A stretch of DNA of 15,577 nucleotides from DAIRET01 sp036795455 (lineage in GTDB: Bacteria > Bacteroidota > Ignavibacteria > Ignavibacteriales > Ignavibacteriaceae): assembly GCA_036795455.1 (NCBI GenBank), contig DAIRET010000060.1, positions 1-15,577 of the forward strand, given 5' to 3'. Under the pieces are notes generated by a model, which ran no database searches, was not told the origin of the DNA, and saw only the letters and a program-made list of their open reading frames with translations. Numbering within the stretch: the stretch's first letter is position 1; the number at the start of each line of letters is the position of its first letter. Of the stretch, positions 1 to 7,059 are shown in pieces. The position numbers were made by a program, and so were the translations under genes.

Positions 1-337
1 CGGTCCCAAAAAGGTTGTTAATCAAGGAACGACCTTTAAAAACAAATATGCCCTTGATAATCTAATAGCGGGGATAAAATCTGAAAACCATGGTGTACAG
101 AAGACATGCATTTATTATGCGGGATTATATAAAGTTGAGGAGACCGTTGACTGCTTAATTGAAGTTATTAAGAAAAGCAAAGAAGAAGACATTCAGAAAC
201 TGGTGGTTCTTTCTTTATATGAAATAAAGGATGAACATGGTATTGAATTCTTAAAAAATTACTCCTCAAGATGTCCTAATAAAGATGTAAAAAGAATTTC
301 GTTACTTGCGTACAGGGATTATAAAAGTAACAAGTAA
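1..337 (+). CDS. HEAT-repeat-like protein, C-terminal fragment (5' end outside the window)
   Basis: Reading from base 2 there are 111 codons without a stop, ending in TAA at 335-337, and no in-frame start codon, so the gene begins upstream of the window. I do not recognise a specific family. The fragment is helical in character and shows three related segments at fragment residues 29-43, 62-76 and 94-108. Each has a charged residue pair, then a hydrophobic residue (V32, I64, V96, exactly 32 apart), then a basic/polar pair, then a hydrophobic run ending near Tyr (GLY, SLYEIK, AYRDYK). This periodicity is what HEAT or Armadillo-type helical repeats look like, which usually act as protein-binding scaffolds. 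A strong terminator follows 33 bases after the stop, so it is probably a separate transcription unit from the cell-wall operon. Function unknown; the repeat assignment is by eye. Confidence 0.7.
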   Translation, partial: GPKKVVNQGTTFKNKYALDNLIAGIKSENHGVQKTCIYYAGLYKVEETVDCLIEVIKKSKEEDIQKLVVLSLYEIKDEHGIEFLKNYSSRCPNKDVKRISLLAYRDYKSNK

Positions 338-369
338 AAAATTCATAATAACCTAAAAACCTCCTTTTT

Positions 370-402
370 AAACCCGTATCCGTGATAGGATACGGGTTTT
401 TT
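370..402 (+). terminator. Intrinsic (Rho-independent) terminator of the upstream gene
   Basis: A perfect 12-bp stem pairs 370-381 (AAACCCGTATCC) with 388-399 (GGATACGGGTTT) around a six-base loop GTGATA (382-387). A T-run at 397-402 follows, overlapping the end of the stem. The GC-rich core plus T tract is the textbook form on the + strand. It should end transcription of the HEAT-like gene and insulate the operon starting at mraZ. An A-rich run on the other side is only partial, so efficient bidirectional use is less likely. Confidence 0.9.
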
Positions 403-404
403 GT

Positions 405-432
405 TTGCTTCCACATTTTTTTTGAAAATAAT
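405..432 (+). promoter_or_regulatory. Weak candidate upstream promoter for the operon
   Basis: TTGCTT (405-410) and AATAAT (427-432) are separated by 16 bp. The -10 element matches five of six sigma70 consensus bases, but the -35 only three. If used, transcription would start near 439 and the leader RNA would contain the whole 461-520 inverted repeat. AT-rich DNA makes such matches common, so this is only a candidate. Confidence 0.22.
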
Positions 433-444
433 TGAAGATTCTTC

Positions 445-475
445 TTGACTTTCATTAAAATTTTCCATTATTTTG
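445..475 (+). promoter_or_regulatory. Candidate main promoter of the dcw operon
   Basis: TTGACT (445-450) matches five of six bases of the sigma70 -35 box. TATTTT (469-474), 18 bp further, is a moderate -10 box. The same bases also resemble the Bacteroidota primary-sigma promoter: a TTG about 21 bp before TATTTTG (469-475), one base short of the usual TAnnTTTG. The start point would be near 481. The MraZ boxes (474-498) would overlap the -10 element and start site, a natural place for repression. No experimental support; the exact start is inferred. Confidence 0.45.
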
Positions 476-520
476 GGATGTAGTGGGGAAAAGTGGTGGA
501 AAGTCCCAAAAAATGGAAAA
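461..520 (+). repeat. 17-bp inverted repeat around the MraZ boxes, next to the mraZ start
   Basis: Bases 461-478 pair with 504-520: 461-469 with 512-520, and 471-478 (TTTTGGGA) with 504-511 (TCCCAAAA), with only A470 unpaired. The 25-base centre (479-503) contains MraZ boxes two and three. The 3' arm contains GGAAAA, the only Shine-Dalgarno-like stretch before the mraZ ATG at 526. In RNA it would mask the ribosome entry site; in DNA it makes part of the operator two-fold symmetric. The pairing is directly visible; a function is inference. Confidence 0.6.
474..508 (+). promoter_or_regulatory. MraZ operator: 10-bp-phased TGGGN boxes
   Basis: Three boxes lie in strict 10-bp register: TGGGA (474-478), TGGGG (484-488) and TGGTG (494-498), separated by the five-base spacers TGTAG and AAAAG. 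In Escherichia coli, MraZ binds TGGGN repeats spaced by 5 nt just upstream of its own gene, so arrangement, spacing and position all agree. The next register slot (504-508) holds TCCCA, which is TGGGA on the opposite strand, and the slot after that (514-518) reads TGGAA. The array sits over the inferred -10 box and start site, so MraZ probably represses its own operon. Confidence 0.8.
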
Positions 521-525
521 GTTAA

Positions 526-963
526 ATGTTCAAAGGTCATTATTTACATTCAATAGATACAAAAGGAAGAGTCAGTATTCCTTCAAAATTACGTCGTTAT
601 GTCGCTCCCGAAGCAGACAATAGTTTTGTTATGGTTCAGGGAGTGGATAAGTGTATTGATATTTATCCTAAAGACAAATGGCTTGAAATTGAAGAAAAAC
701 TACAGAAGCTGAATCCGTTTCTGCCTAAGCAGTCCCGCTTGATAAGAACTATGCTTCATAATGCACATGAAGATACGATGGATTCGCAGGCAAGGATATT
801 AATTCCGCAGAACTTACTAGAGTATGCCGGCATAAAGAATGAAGTATTGATTCTTGGGGCATTAAAGAAAATTGAAGTTTGGGACCCGCAGATTTATAAC
901 GACTACATAAACAGTTCAGAAGAATCGTTTGCAGATATTGCAGCCGAGGTGATGAGCTTGTGA
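526..963 (+). CDS. mraZ: Transcriptional regulator MraZ
   Basis: 145 residues, the usual length. MraZ is a DNA-binding protein that assembles into a ring and represses the dcw operon by binding repeats before its own gene. It has two SpoVT-AbrB-type halves: the first with DTKGRVSIPSKLR (residues 11-23), the second with DSQARILIP (86-94). The N-terminus MFKGHYLHSID is typical of the family and fixes the start at the ATG at 526. The ribosome site is weak (GGAAAAG, 515-521) and lies partly in an inverted repeat. The second signature is usually DxxGR; here alanine (A89) replaces the glycine, a small oddity. It is the first gene of the operon, and its stop overlaps the rsmH start by 4 nt. Identity is secure; autorepression is supported by the boxes at 474-498. 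Confidence 0.96.
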   Translation: MFKGHYLHSIDTKGRVSIPSKLRRYVAPEADNSFVMVQGVDKCIDIYPKDKWLEIEEKLQKLNPFLPKQSRLIRTMLHNAHEDTMDSQARILIPQNLLEYAGIKNEVLILGALKKIEVWDPQIYNDYINSSEESFADIAAEVMSL

Positions 964-1886
964 TAACTGAATTTCATCAACCGGTATTGTTGAATGAGAG
1001 TTCAGATTTTTTAATTACGGACGAAAGGGGAATCTACTTTGACGGAACCCTCGGTTTTGGAGGTCATACCGCAGAGTTTATTAAAAGACTAAGCAATGAT
1101 GCAGTATTAATAGGAACCGATGTTGATACAACAGCCTTCAGTCATTGCCAAAAAAAGTTTTCCGAATATCAAAACGTAAGATTATATAATTTTAATTTCA
1201 GCATGATTGATACAATTGCTAAGATTGAGTCAATCAATGGGTTCTCCGGCATATTTGCGGATTTAGGTGTTTCTTCTTTTCAGATTGATGACCCGGAAGC
1301 CGGATTCACTTTTAGACAAGAAGCCGACCTGGATTTAAGAATGGATAAAAACATTCCTATTACAGCCGCTGATGTGGTGAATTCTTTTTCGGAGGAAGAC
1401 CTTGCTGATATTCTTTTCAAATACGGCGAAGAAAAAAACGGTAGGCGGTTAGCAAGACTGATAGCTGAGAAAAGGTCTTTGAAAAAAATCGGGACAACAA
1501 AAGATTTGGTGGAAGTTGTCGAATCTATAACTCCTCCAAACTATTTAACTAAGTCATTAAGCCGGGTATTTCAAGCGCTTCGAATTTACATAAATGATGA
1601 ACTCGGTGTGTTGAAATCGTTCTTACAAAAAGGAATTGATCTTTTACTACCTGGTGGTAGAATAGTTGTAATTACATACCATTCTTTAGAGGATAGAATA
1701 GTAAAAGAGCATTTCAAACTTGAAGCAAGCAGTTGTATCTGTCCGAGAGAATACCCTGTTTGTGTTTGTAACAAAGAAAAAAAAGTTAATATCCTTACGA
1801 AGAAGCCGGTAACACCTTTAAGCTTGGAAGTAAGTAAGAACAACCGGGCAAGAAGTGCAAAACTAAGAGTAGCGGAACGGGTATGA
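960..1886 (+). CDS. rsmH: 16S rRNA (cytosine-1402-N4) methyltransferase RsmH
   Basis: 308 residues, normal length; also called mraW. It uses S-adenosylmethionine to methylate N4 of C1402 in the 16S rRNA decoding centre, in the cytoplasm. Visible features are the HQPVLL start (6-11), the SAM-binding motif DGTLGFGGH (28-36), the acidic GTDVD (52-56), FADLGVSS (99-106), the family block LDLRMD (124-129), and near the C-terminus ITYHSLEDRIVK and the Cys-containing CICPREYPVCVC loop, followed by NNRARSAKLRV. The start is GTG at 960, overlapping the mraZ TGA (GTGA). It is supported by GAGGTGAT at 946-953, one of the best ribosome sites in the cluster, lying inside the end of mraZ. Its place after mraZ is the standard one. 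Confidence 0.97.
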   Translation: MITEFHQPVLLNESSDFLITDERGIYFDGTLGFGGHTAEFIKRLSNDAVLIGTDVDTTAFSHCQKKFSEYQNVRLYNFNFSMIDTIAKIESINGFSGIFADLGVSSFQIDDPEAGFTFRQEADLDLRMDKNIPITAADVVNSFSEEDLADILFKYGEEKNGRRLARLIAEKRSLKKIGTTKDLVEVVESITPPNYLTKSLSRVFQALRIYINDELGVLKSFLQKGIDLLLPGGRIVVITYHSLEDRIVKEHFKLEASSCICPREYPVCVCNKEKKVNILTKKPVTPLSLEVSKNNRARSAKLRVAERV

Positions 1887-2218
1887 AAAAAAGCTATAAA
1901 CCGATAATTGTAAAATATGTGTTGTTTATCGGAACGATGATACTCTTCATTTTAATATATGTCGGTTTGAAATTGAAAATCGATTTTATGTTGAAAGAAA
2001 TCGTTGCCCTAAACCAGGATAAAAAAGCTGAGAATAACTTAAACTTGAATTTATACGTGGAGTACCAGGACCTAACTTCCGAAGAAAGAATTAGAAATAT
2101 TGCAATTAATGAACTCGGTATGGTTGCCGGTTATGTCCCGTATTCAACAATTGAAATAAATAAGGATGAAATAAAGAAAGCCGATTTAACAATTAGAAAA
2201 AAATATGAACACAAATAG
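1883..2218 (+). CDS. ftsL: Cell division protein FtsL (FtsL-like bitopic protein)
   Basis: 111 residues. A short cytoplasmic N-terminus (MKKSYKPIIVKY) is followed by one membrane segment at about residues 12-31 and a periplasmic part. The part just after the membrane is compatible with a short coiled coil. It ends with LTSEERIRNIAINELGMV, the Ser-Glu...Leu-Gly-Met signature seen near the C-terminus of many FtsL proteins. FtsL works with FtsB and FtsQ as a divisome scaffold that activates FtsW-FtsI. Primary sequence is poorly conserved in this family, so the call rests on size, topology, the LGM motif and position between rsmH and ftsI. ATG at 1883 overlaps the rsmH stop (ATGA). Its 3' end overlaps ftsI by 14 nt. 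Confidence 0.87.
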   Translation: MKKSYKPIIVKYVLFIGTMILFILIYVGLKLKIDFMLKEIVALNQDKKAENNLNLNLYVEYQDLTSEERIRNIAINELGMVAGYVPYSTIEINKDEIKKADLTIRKKYEHK

Positions 2219-4196
2219 ACTTCTATTCCTACTGTTTTTAATTATTGCCGCATTTGGTGCAGTGGTTGTAAGACTGGTGAACATTCAGATTATTAAGAAT
2301 GAAGAACTAAAGTTTTATGCTACACGGCAGCAAACTTCGGTAGAAATAATTAAAGCAGAAAGAGGTCTAATCTATGATAAAAATAATTTCCTTCTTGCTT
2401 ATAACCGTAACGATGTTTCGTTTGATGTTTACTTAAAAAACTTAAATGAAAAAGGGCGGGATACGATTGCAAAAGCATTTTCTTCAGTTACAGGTAAACC
2501 GGTAGAACATTACCTGAACTTAATGAGTACTTCAAGAAACAATATCTGTATTGAAAAGAAAGCCTACGGTGAATACGTTAGTAAACTTAAAGAACTAAAA
2601 CTCAACGGTTTATCCTTCAGAGAAGACCCGACAAGGGTATACCAGTATAACAACCTCGCATCTCATATTCTCGGTTATGTTAATACCGACTATTGCGGAA
2701 CCGAAGGAATTGAAAAATATCTTGAGAATGAACTTAGAGGAATAGACGGAAGACGCTCTGTGTTAAAGGACGCAAGGAACAATATTGTTACTGTTATAGA
2801 ACCTTCAATTGTTCCTGCTGAAAGCGGTAATAATGTCTACCTGACAATAGACCGTTCGGTGCAAAGTATTTTGGAAGATGAATTGCGTAAAGGCGTGGAA
2901 AACTTCGGGGCTTCCAACGGGTTGGGAATTGTTATGAATCCTGCTAACGGCGAAGTTCTGGCACTTGCAAATATGGAAGACTTTAACCCGAATGTTTATA
3001 ATCAAAGCAGTGATGATGTAAGAAGAAATAAAACTGTAACCGATGTTTATGAGCCGGGTTCAACTTTCAAATCATTATCATTAGCTTCTATACTTGATGT
3101 TAATCTGTGCCGGCTTGATGAATCAATTTTCGTTGAAAATGGAAAGTATAAATTCAAAAAGGTAATTATCAAAGACTCTCACGGAGAAAGCAATCTTACT
3201 GTAAGGCAGGTATTTGCAAAATCAAGTAATATTGGGCTTTCAAAATTATCGCAGAGAATGGACAATGAATCTTTTTATGTCTATTTAAGAAACTTCGGAT
3301 TCGGAAATTTTTCCGGAATTGAACTACCGGGTGAAGTAAAAGGAACCTTAAAAAAACCGGGTTCATGGTCTGAATACACAAAGTCGTCAATGTCGTTCGG
3401 TTATGAAGTTGCCGTTACCCCGATACAACTTATCACTGCTTATGCGTCACTTATTAATGGCGGCAACCTGTTTAAACCTACTGTACTTAAAAGAGTAACA
3501 AACCCGGATGGAAATATTAAAAAAGAGAATGAACCGCAGTTTATTCGTAAAGTTATTTCCGAAAGCACATCTCAAAAAATGAGAGAACTATTAGTGCTTG
3601 CAGTCGAAGAAGGTACGGGCAAAAAAGCAAAAATAAGTGAGATTGCAATAGGTGGGAAAACCGGTACTGCAAGACAAATTGTTCAGGGAAAGTATTCAAA
3701 AGAGTTTTATAATTCATCCTTCATCGGTTTTTTCCCTGCTGACCAACCGAAGTACTTAATTTTAATTGTTGTGAATTCACCATCGAAAACAAGTTACTTT
3801 GGAGGTGATGTAGCTGCTCCGATTTTTAGAGAAATATCAAAGAAGATAATCGATCTTGATGCGGAAGTTAAAAAACAGTCTTCACCGGCAGTAAACAATA
3901 TTACCGTTGCTTTCACCAACAACAACAGCAGTGAAGTAGAATTCAAAAATGCAATTAATAACACGGAAGTTAAATACAACACATCGAACATGAACAAAAA
4001 GGTTATGCCCGATCTTACCGGGGCAACGGTGCGTGAAGCTATTAAAGTATTAACTTATCTTAAAGTTAAATATGAAATAACAGGCAGCGGTAGAATTGTA
4101 AAACAGAGCATAGAACCTGGTACTCGAATTAATAATGGAATTACATGTAAACTTACTTGTGAGAATAAAAACATAACGGGAGTTAAAACATACTAA
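2205..4196 (+). CDS. ftsI: Septal peptidoglycan transpeptidase FtsI (PBP3-type) with PASTA domain
   Basis: 663 residues, longer than Proteobacterial FtsI (about 590) because of a C-terminal extension. It cross-links septal peptidoglycan in the periplasm as partner of FtsW. It has an N-terminal membrane anchor at about residues 5-24, a penicillin-binding-protein dimerisation region (roughly 45-200), and then the transpeptidase domain with all three catalytic motifs: STFK with nucleophile S286 and K289, SSN (340-342) and KTGT (485-488). After an Asn-rich linker (about 560-598), a single PASTA domain starts near M601 (MPDLTGATVREA). PASTA domains bind peptidoglycan or aid PBP function in Gram-positives. 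One is also common in FtsI of the Bacteroidota group. The ATG at 2205 lies inside ftsL with no clear ribosome site, which suggests translational coupling. Confidence 0.96.
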   Translation: MNTNRLLFLLFLIIAAFGAVVVRLVNIQIIKNEELKFYATRQQTSVEIIKAERGLIYDKNNFLLAYNRNDVSFDVYLKNLNEKGRDTIAKAFSSVTGKPVEHYLNLMSTSRNNICIEKKAYGEYVSKLKELKLNGLSFREDPTRVYQYNNLASHILGYVNTDYCGTEGIEKYLENELRGIDGRRSVLKDARNNIVTVIEPSIVPAESGNNVYLTIDRSVQSILEDELRKGVENFGASNGLGIVMNPANGEVLALANMEDFNPNVYNQSSDDVRRNKTVTDVYEPGSTFKSLSLASILDVNLCRLDESIFVENGKYKFKKVIIKDSHGESNLTVRQVFAKSSNIGLSKLSQRMDNESFYVYLRNFGFGNFSGIELPGEVKGTLKKPGSWSEYTKSSMSFGYEVAVTPIQLITAYASLINGGNLFKPTVLKRVTNPDGNIKKENEPQFIRKVISESTSQKMRELLVLAVEEGTGKKAKISEIAIGGKTGTARQIVQGKYSKEFYNSSFIGFFPADQPKYLILIVVNSPSKTSYFGGDVAAPIFREISKKIIDLDAEVKKQSSPAVNNITVAFTNNNSSEVEFKNAINNTEVKYNTSNMNKKVMPDLTGATVREAIKVLTYLKVKYEITGSGRIVKQSIEPGTRINNGITCKLTCENKNITGVKTY

Positions 4197-5668
4197 TGGA
4201 ATTAACCAACCTGTTAAATAGTATCTCTTCGGTAAAGGTTGTTGGAGAAGTCCAGCGTAAAGACGTTACCGGGATTTTTTATGATTCACGAAGTATAATT
4301 AAAAACTCAATCTTTGTTGCAGTCAAAGGTTTTTCAACAGACGGACATAGGTTCATTCTCGATGCTATAAATAAAGCTGTGGCAGCAGTTATAATGGAAG
4401 ATGATAACGCCGTTCCAGATGAGATATTTATTCATTCCGGGGTGGCAAAAATAGTTGTAAAAGAGAGTAGAAAAGCTCTTGCAGAGGTATCCCACGCCTT
4501 TTACAAAAAACCCTCCGAGAAAATCAAATTGTTCGGTGTTACGGGAACAAACGGTAAGACAACCACCACTTATTTCTTAAAAACAATTTTAGAATTGAAT
4601 GGACATAAATCAGGATTAATCGGGACAATATCAAATTTCATCGGCGATAGAGAAATTAAATCAAGTTTAACAACACCTGAATCATCCGACTTGAACAATC
4701 TATTCTTAACAATGATTGAAGAAGGATGCGATTCTGCCGTAATGGAAGTATCATCGCATTCTCTCTCCTTAAACAGGGTTTATAAACTTAATTTCTGCTG
4801 TGGAGTATTTACAAACATAACTTCAGATCATCTTGATTTTCATAATTCATTTGAAGAGTATCTGAAAGCAAAAAAAGTGTTGTTCGATTCTTTAGATGAA
4901 AAAGCAACAGCTATTATTAACTGCGATGATGAACATCATAAAGAAATCTGCACCGATACAAAAGCAAAGATTTTAACCTACGGTAAATCGGAAACCGCCG
5001 ACTTCAAAATTCAAAATATCGAATTCGACCTTAGCGGTACAAGATATGAGTTAATTTATCTGAATAGAAAATATGCTGTGAGTACATTGCTTGCTGGAGA
5101 ATTCAATGCGTACAATTCAGCCGGTGCAATAGCAGCTGCAGTTTCAATTGGAATTGATCCATTAACTGCAGTTGAAGGTGTAAGTAAAACAATACAGGTC
5201 CCCGGTAGATTTGAAGTCGTATCCGGAAAGAGCAAAAAAGTAATAATAGATTATTCGCATACTGCCGACAGTCTTGAAAAAGCATTGATTAATCTAAGAA
5301 AAATTACAAGTGACGATCAGAAGATTTACACAGTCTTCGGATGCGGCGGGAACAGAGACAAACTGAAGCGCCCGGTTATGGGAAGAATCGCATCGGAACT
5401 TAGCGACAAAGCTATTGTAACCAACGATAATCCACGGAGCGAAAATGAGATGCAAATAATCAAAGAAATTGTTGCCGGTATCTCGAAAGATAATTACGAA
5501 GTAATTCCCGATAGGGAGGAAGCTATAAAAACCGCAATAGAAAAGAGCGAACCCGGTTCGGTTATTTTAATTGCCGGGAAAGGACATGAAGATTACCAGG
5601 TGTTGGGTAAGGACAAAATCCATTTTTCCGATAAAGAAACTGCCGAAAAGTATTTAGAGAATTATTGA
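4196..5668 (+). CDS. murE: UDP-MurNAc-tripeptide synthetase MurE, meso-diaminopimelate type
   Basis: 490 residues. It adds the third stem-peptide amino acid to UDP-MurNAc-L-Ala-D-Glu using ATP, in the cytoplasm. Visible are the ATP loop GVTGTNGKTTTT (114-125), TTPESSDLNNLF (UDP-sugar region), MEVSSHSLSLNRV, the region of the carbamylated lysine (EEYLKAKKVLF), DYSHTADSLEKAL, GCGGNRDKLKRPVMG, and GKGHEDYQ near the C-terminus. DNPR at 411-414 is the known specificity motif for meso-diaminopimelate (lysine enzymes differ here), so the peptidoglycan is predicted to be DAP-type, as in Gram-negatives. ATG at 4196 shares its A with the ftsI stop (TAATG). A possible ribosome site GGGAG (4178-4182) is rather distant, so re-initiation is likely. 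Confidence 0.97.
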   Translation: MELTNLLNSISSVKVVGEVQRKDVTGIFYDSRSIIKNSIFVAVKGFSTDGHRFILDAINKAVAAVIMEDDNAVPDEIFIHSGVAKIVVKESRKALAEVSHAFYKKPSEKIKLFGVTGTNGKTTTTYFLKTILELNGHKSGLIGTISNFIGDREIKSSLTTPESSDLNNLFLTMIEEGCDSAVMEVSSHSLSLNRVYKLNFCCGVFTNITSDHLDFHNSFEEYLKAKKVLFDSLDEKATAIINCDDEHHKEICTDTKAKILTYGKSETADFKIQNIEFDLSGTRYELIYLNRKYAVSTLLAGEFNAYNSAGAIAAAVSIGIDPLTAVEGVSKTIQVPGRFEVVSGKSKKVIIDYSHTADSLEKALINLRKITSDDQKIYTVFGCGGNRDKLKRPVMGRIASELSDKAIVTNDNPRSENEMQIIKEIVAGISKDNYEVIPDREEAIKTAIEKSEPGSVILIAGKGHEDYQVLGKDKIHFSDKETAEKYLENY

Positions 5669-7059
5669 TGAAAAAAGTATTAATAACATTACAGGATTTA
5701 TTCAACCTACAAACAGCAAGGATTTATAATCCCGATGCTGTAAAAAACATTAGTAACGTAAGTATAGATAGCCGTACAATAAAGAAAAAATCATTGTACA
5801 TAGCTATTAAGGGGAATAAGTTCGACGGGCATTCTTTCGTAAATGATGCAGTAAATAAAGGGGCAAGTGCAGTTTTAATAAATGAAAAAATGTTATCGAA
5901 ATTCGACAAACTGGAATTACCCATTATTACTGTAAAAGATACATCAATAGCTCTTGGGCAACTAGCGAATGTATGGAGGAATAAACTTTCTGCTAAGGTT
6001 ATTGGAATAACAGGAAGTAATGGAAAAACTACGACAAAAGAAATAACGACTTTGCTATTAAGCGAAAAGTATAAAGTTGTAAGTACTGTTGCCAACAATA
6101 ATAATCATATTGGTGTACCGCTAACTCTTTTTTCTGCAAATGAAAAAACAGAAGTCGTAGTTCTTGAGCTGGGGACAAATCATTTCGGCGAAATTCCATA
6201 TACAGCCGCAATAGCTCAGCCGGATTTTTCAATTATAACTAACATCGGGTATTCGCATATCGAATTTTTAAAAACACCGGCTGGAGTTAAAAAAGAGAAA
6301 CAAGTTTTGTTTGACGAGACAGCAAAACGTAACGGCATTGTAATCATAAATAGTGACGACAAATTATTAAAACCGTTAATAAAGAAGTATCGCAATTCTA
6401 TTACTTACGGTTTTTCTGAAAAGAATACTGTAAGTGGCGAAGTCAAAGGTTATACTAATGATGGAAGAACAATACTTGAAATCAAATTAAAGAAAGAAAA
6501 AATTAACGTCGAACTACCGATCTATGGATTAACAAATGCACGCAATATTCTTGCATCCGTAGCGATTGCATATTCACTCGGATTGAGTAAAACCAACATA
6601 ATTAAGGGGATTGGGAAGTTGAAACCAATTAAGCAAAGATTGGTTTTAAAACAATTAAAAGATATGGTCTTAATTGATGATACATATAATGCAAATCCAG
6701 CTTCGATGCAATCAGCATTTGAATTAATGAGTAAAATAAATCTGTATAACAAGAAAATTGCTATACTCGGAGACATGTTTGAACTAGGAGAAAAAAGTTT
6801 ACAACTTCATAAAGGATTGGCTGCAGGAATTAAAAAGAATGGTATCGGCATGGTTTTTACTATCGGTAAAATGATGAAACACTTATCGGATACATTGCAA
6901 AAATCAGAGATTATAGTTCAACATTTTTCAAACAGGAATAAACTTGTAAAGTTTCTTGAAGAATGCGATCTGAGTAATTCGGTTGTACTTGTTAAAGGTT
7001 CGAGGGGAATGAAAATGGAGGATTTTTTACAGGTGATAATAAATAGGGAGTCAAATTAA
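5668..7059 (+). CDS. murF: UDP-MurNAc-tripeptide:D-Ala-D-Ala ligase MurF
   Basis: 463 residues from the ATG at 5668. It ligates D-Ala-D-Ala to the UDP-MurNAc tripeptide, the last cytoplasmic step of the pentapeptide. It has an N-terminal substrate domain (SIDSRTIKKKSLYIAIKG), the ATP loop GITGSNGKTTT (113-123), NNNNHIGVPLTLF, the block ELGTNHFGEI, DDTYNANPASM (337-347), AILGDMFELGE and VLVKGSRGMKMEDFL near the end. I chose ATG 5668, which shares its A with the murE stop (TGATG). A TTG three bases earlier (5665) would add one Met but is a poorer start. The order murE-murF matches consecutive pathway steps. The D-Ala-D-Ala ligase gene (ddl) is not in this window and must lie elsewhere. Confidence 0.96.
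   Translation: MKKVLITLQDLFNLQTARIYNPDAVKNISNVSIDSRTIKKKSLYIAIKGNKFDGHSFVNDAVNKGASAVLINEKMLSKFDKLELPIITVKDTSIALGQLANVWRNKLSAKVIGITGSNGKTTTKEITTLLLSEKYKVVSTVANNNNHIGVPLTLFSANEKTEVVVLELGTNHFGEIPYTAAIAQPDFSIITNIGYSHIEFLKTPAGVKKEKQVLFDETAKRNGIVIINSDDKLLKPLIKKYRNSITYGFSEKNTVSGEVKGYTNDGRTILEIKLKKEKINVELPIYGLTNARNILASVAIAYSLGLSKTNIIKGIGKLKPIKQRLVLKQLKDMVLIDDTYNANPASMQSAFELMSKINLYNKKIAILGDMFELGEKSLQLHKGLAAGIKKNGIGMVFTIGKMMKHLSDTLQKSEIIVQHFSNRNKLVKFLEECDLSNSVVLVKGSRGMKMEDFLQVIINRESN

Noticed and set aside
461..520. Reading the 461-520 stem as a second terminator or attenuator
   Set aside because: No T-run follows the 3' arm and the stem is AT-rich. It ends at the mraZ start, so a translational or operator role is more plausible.
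343..540. Open frame on the - strand across the mraZ leader
   Set aside because: It runs through the terminator hairpin and the MraZ operator, and its product has no sensible features.
5665..5667. TTG as the start of murF
   Set aside because: The ATG directly after it gives the TGATG one-base overlap seen in similar form at several other junctions and needs no rare start codon.
5724..6098. Open frame of 124 codons on the - strand
   Set aside because: Antisense shadow of murF across its ATP-loop region; Phe/Leu-rich product typical of reverse-reading AT-rich genes.
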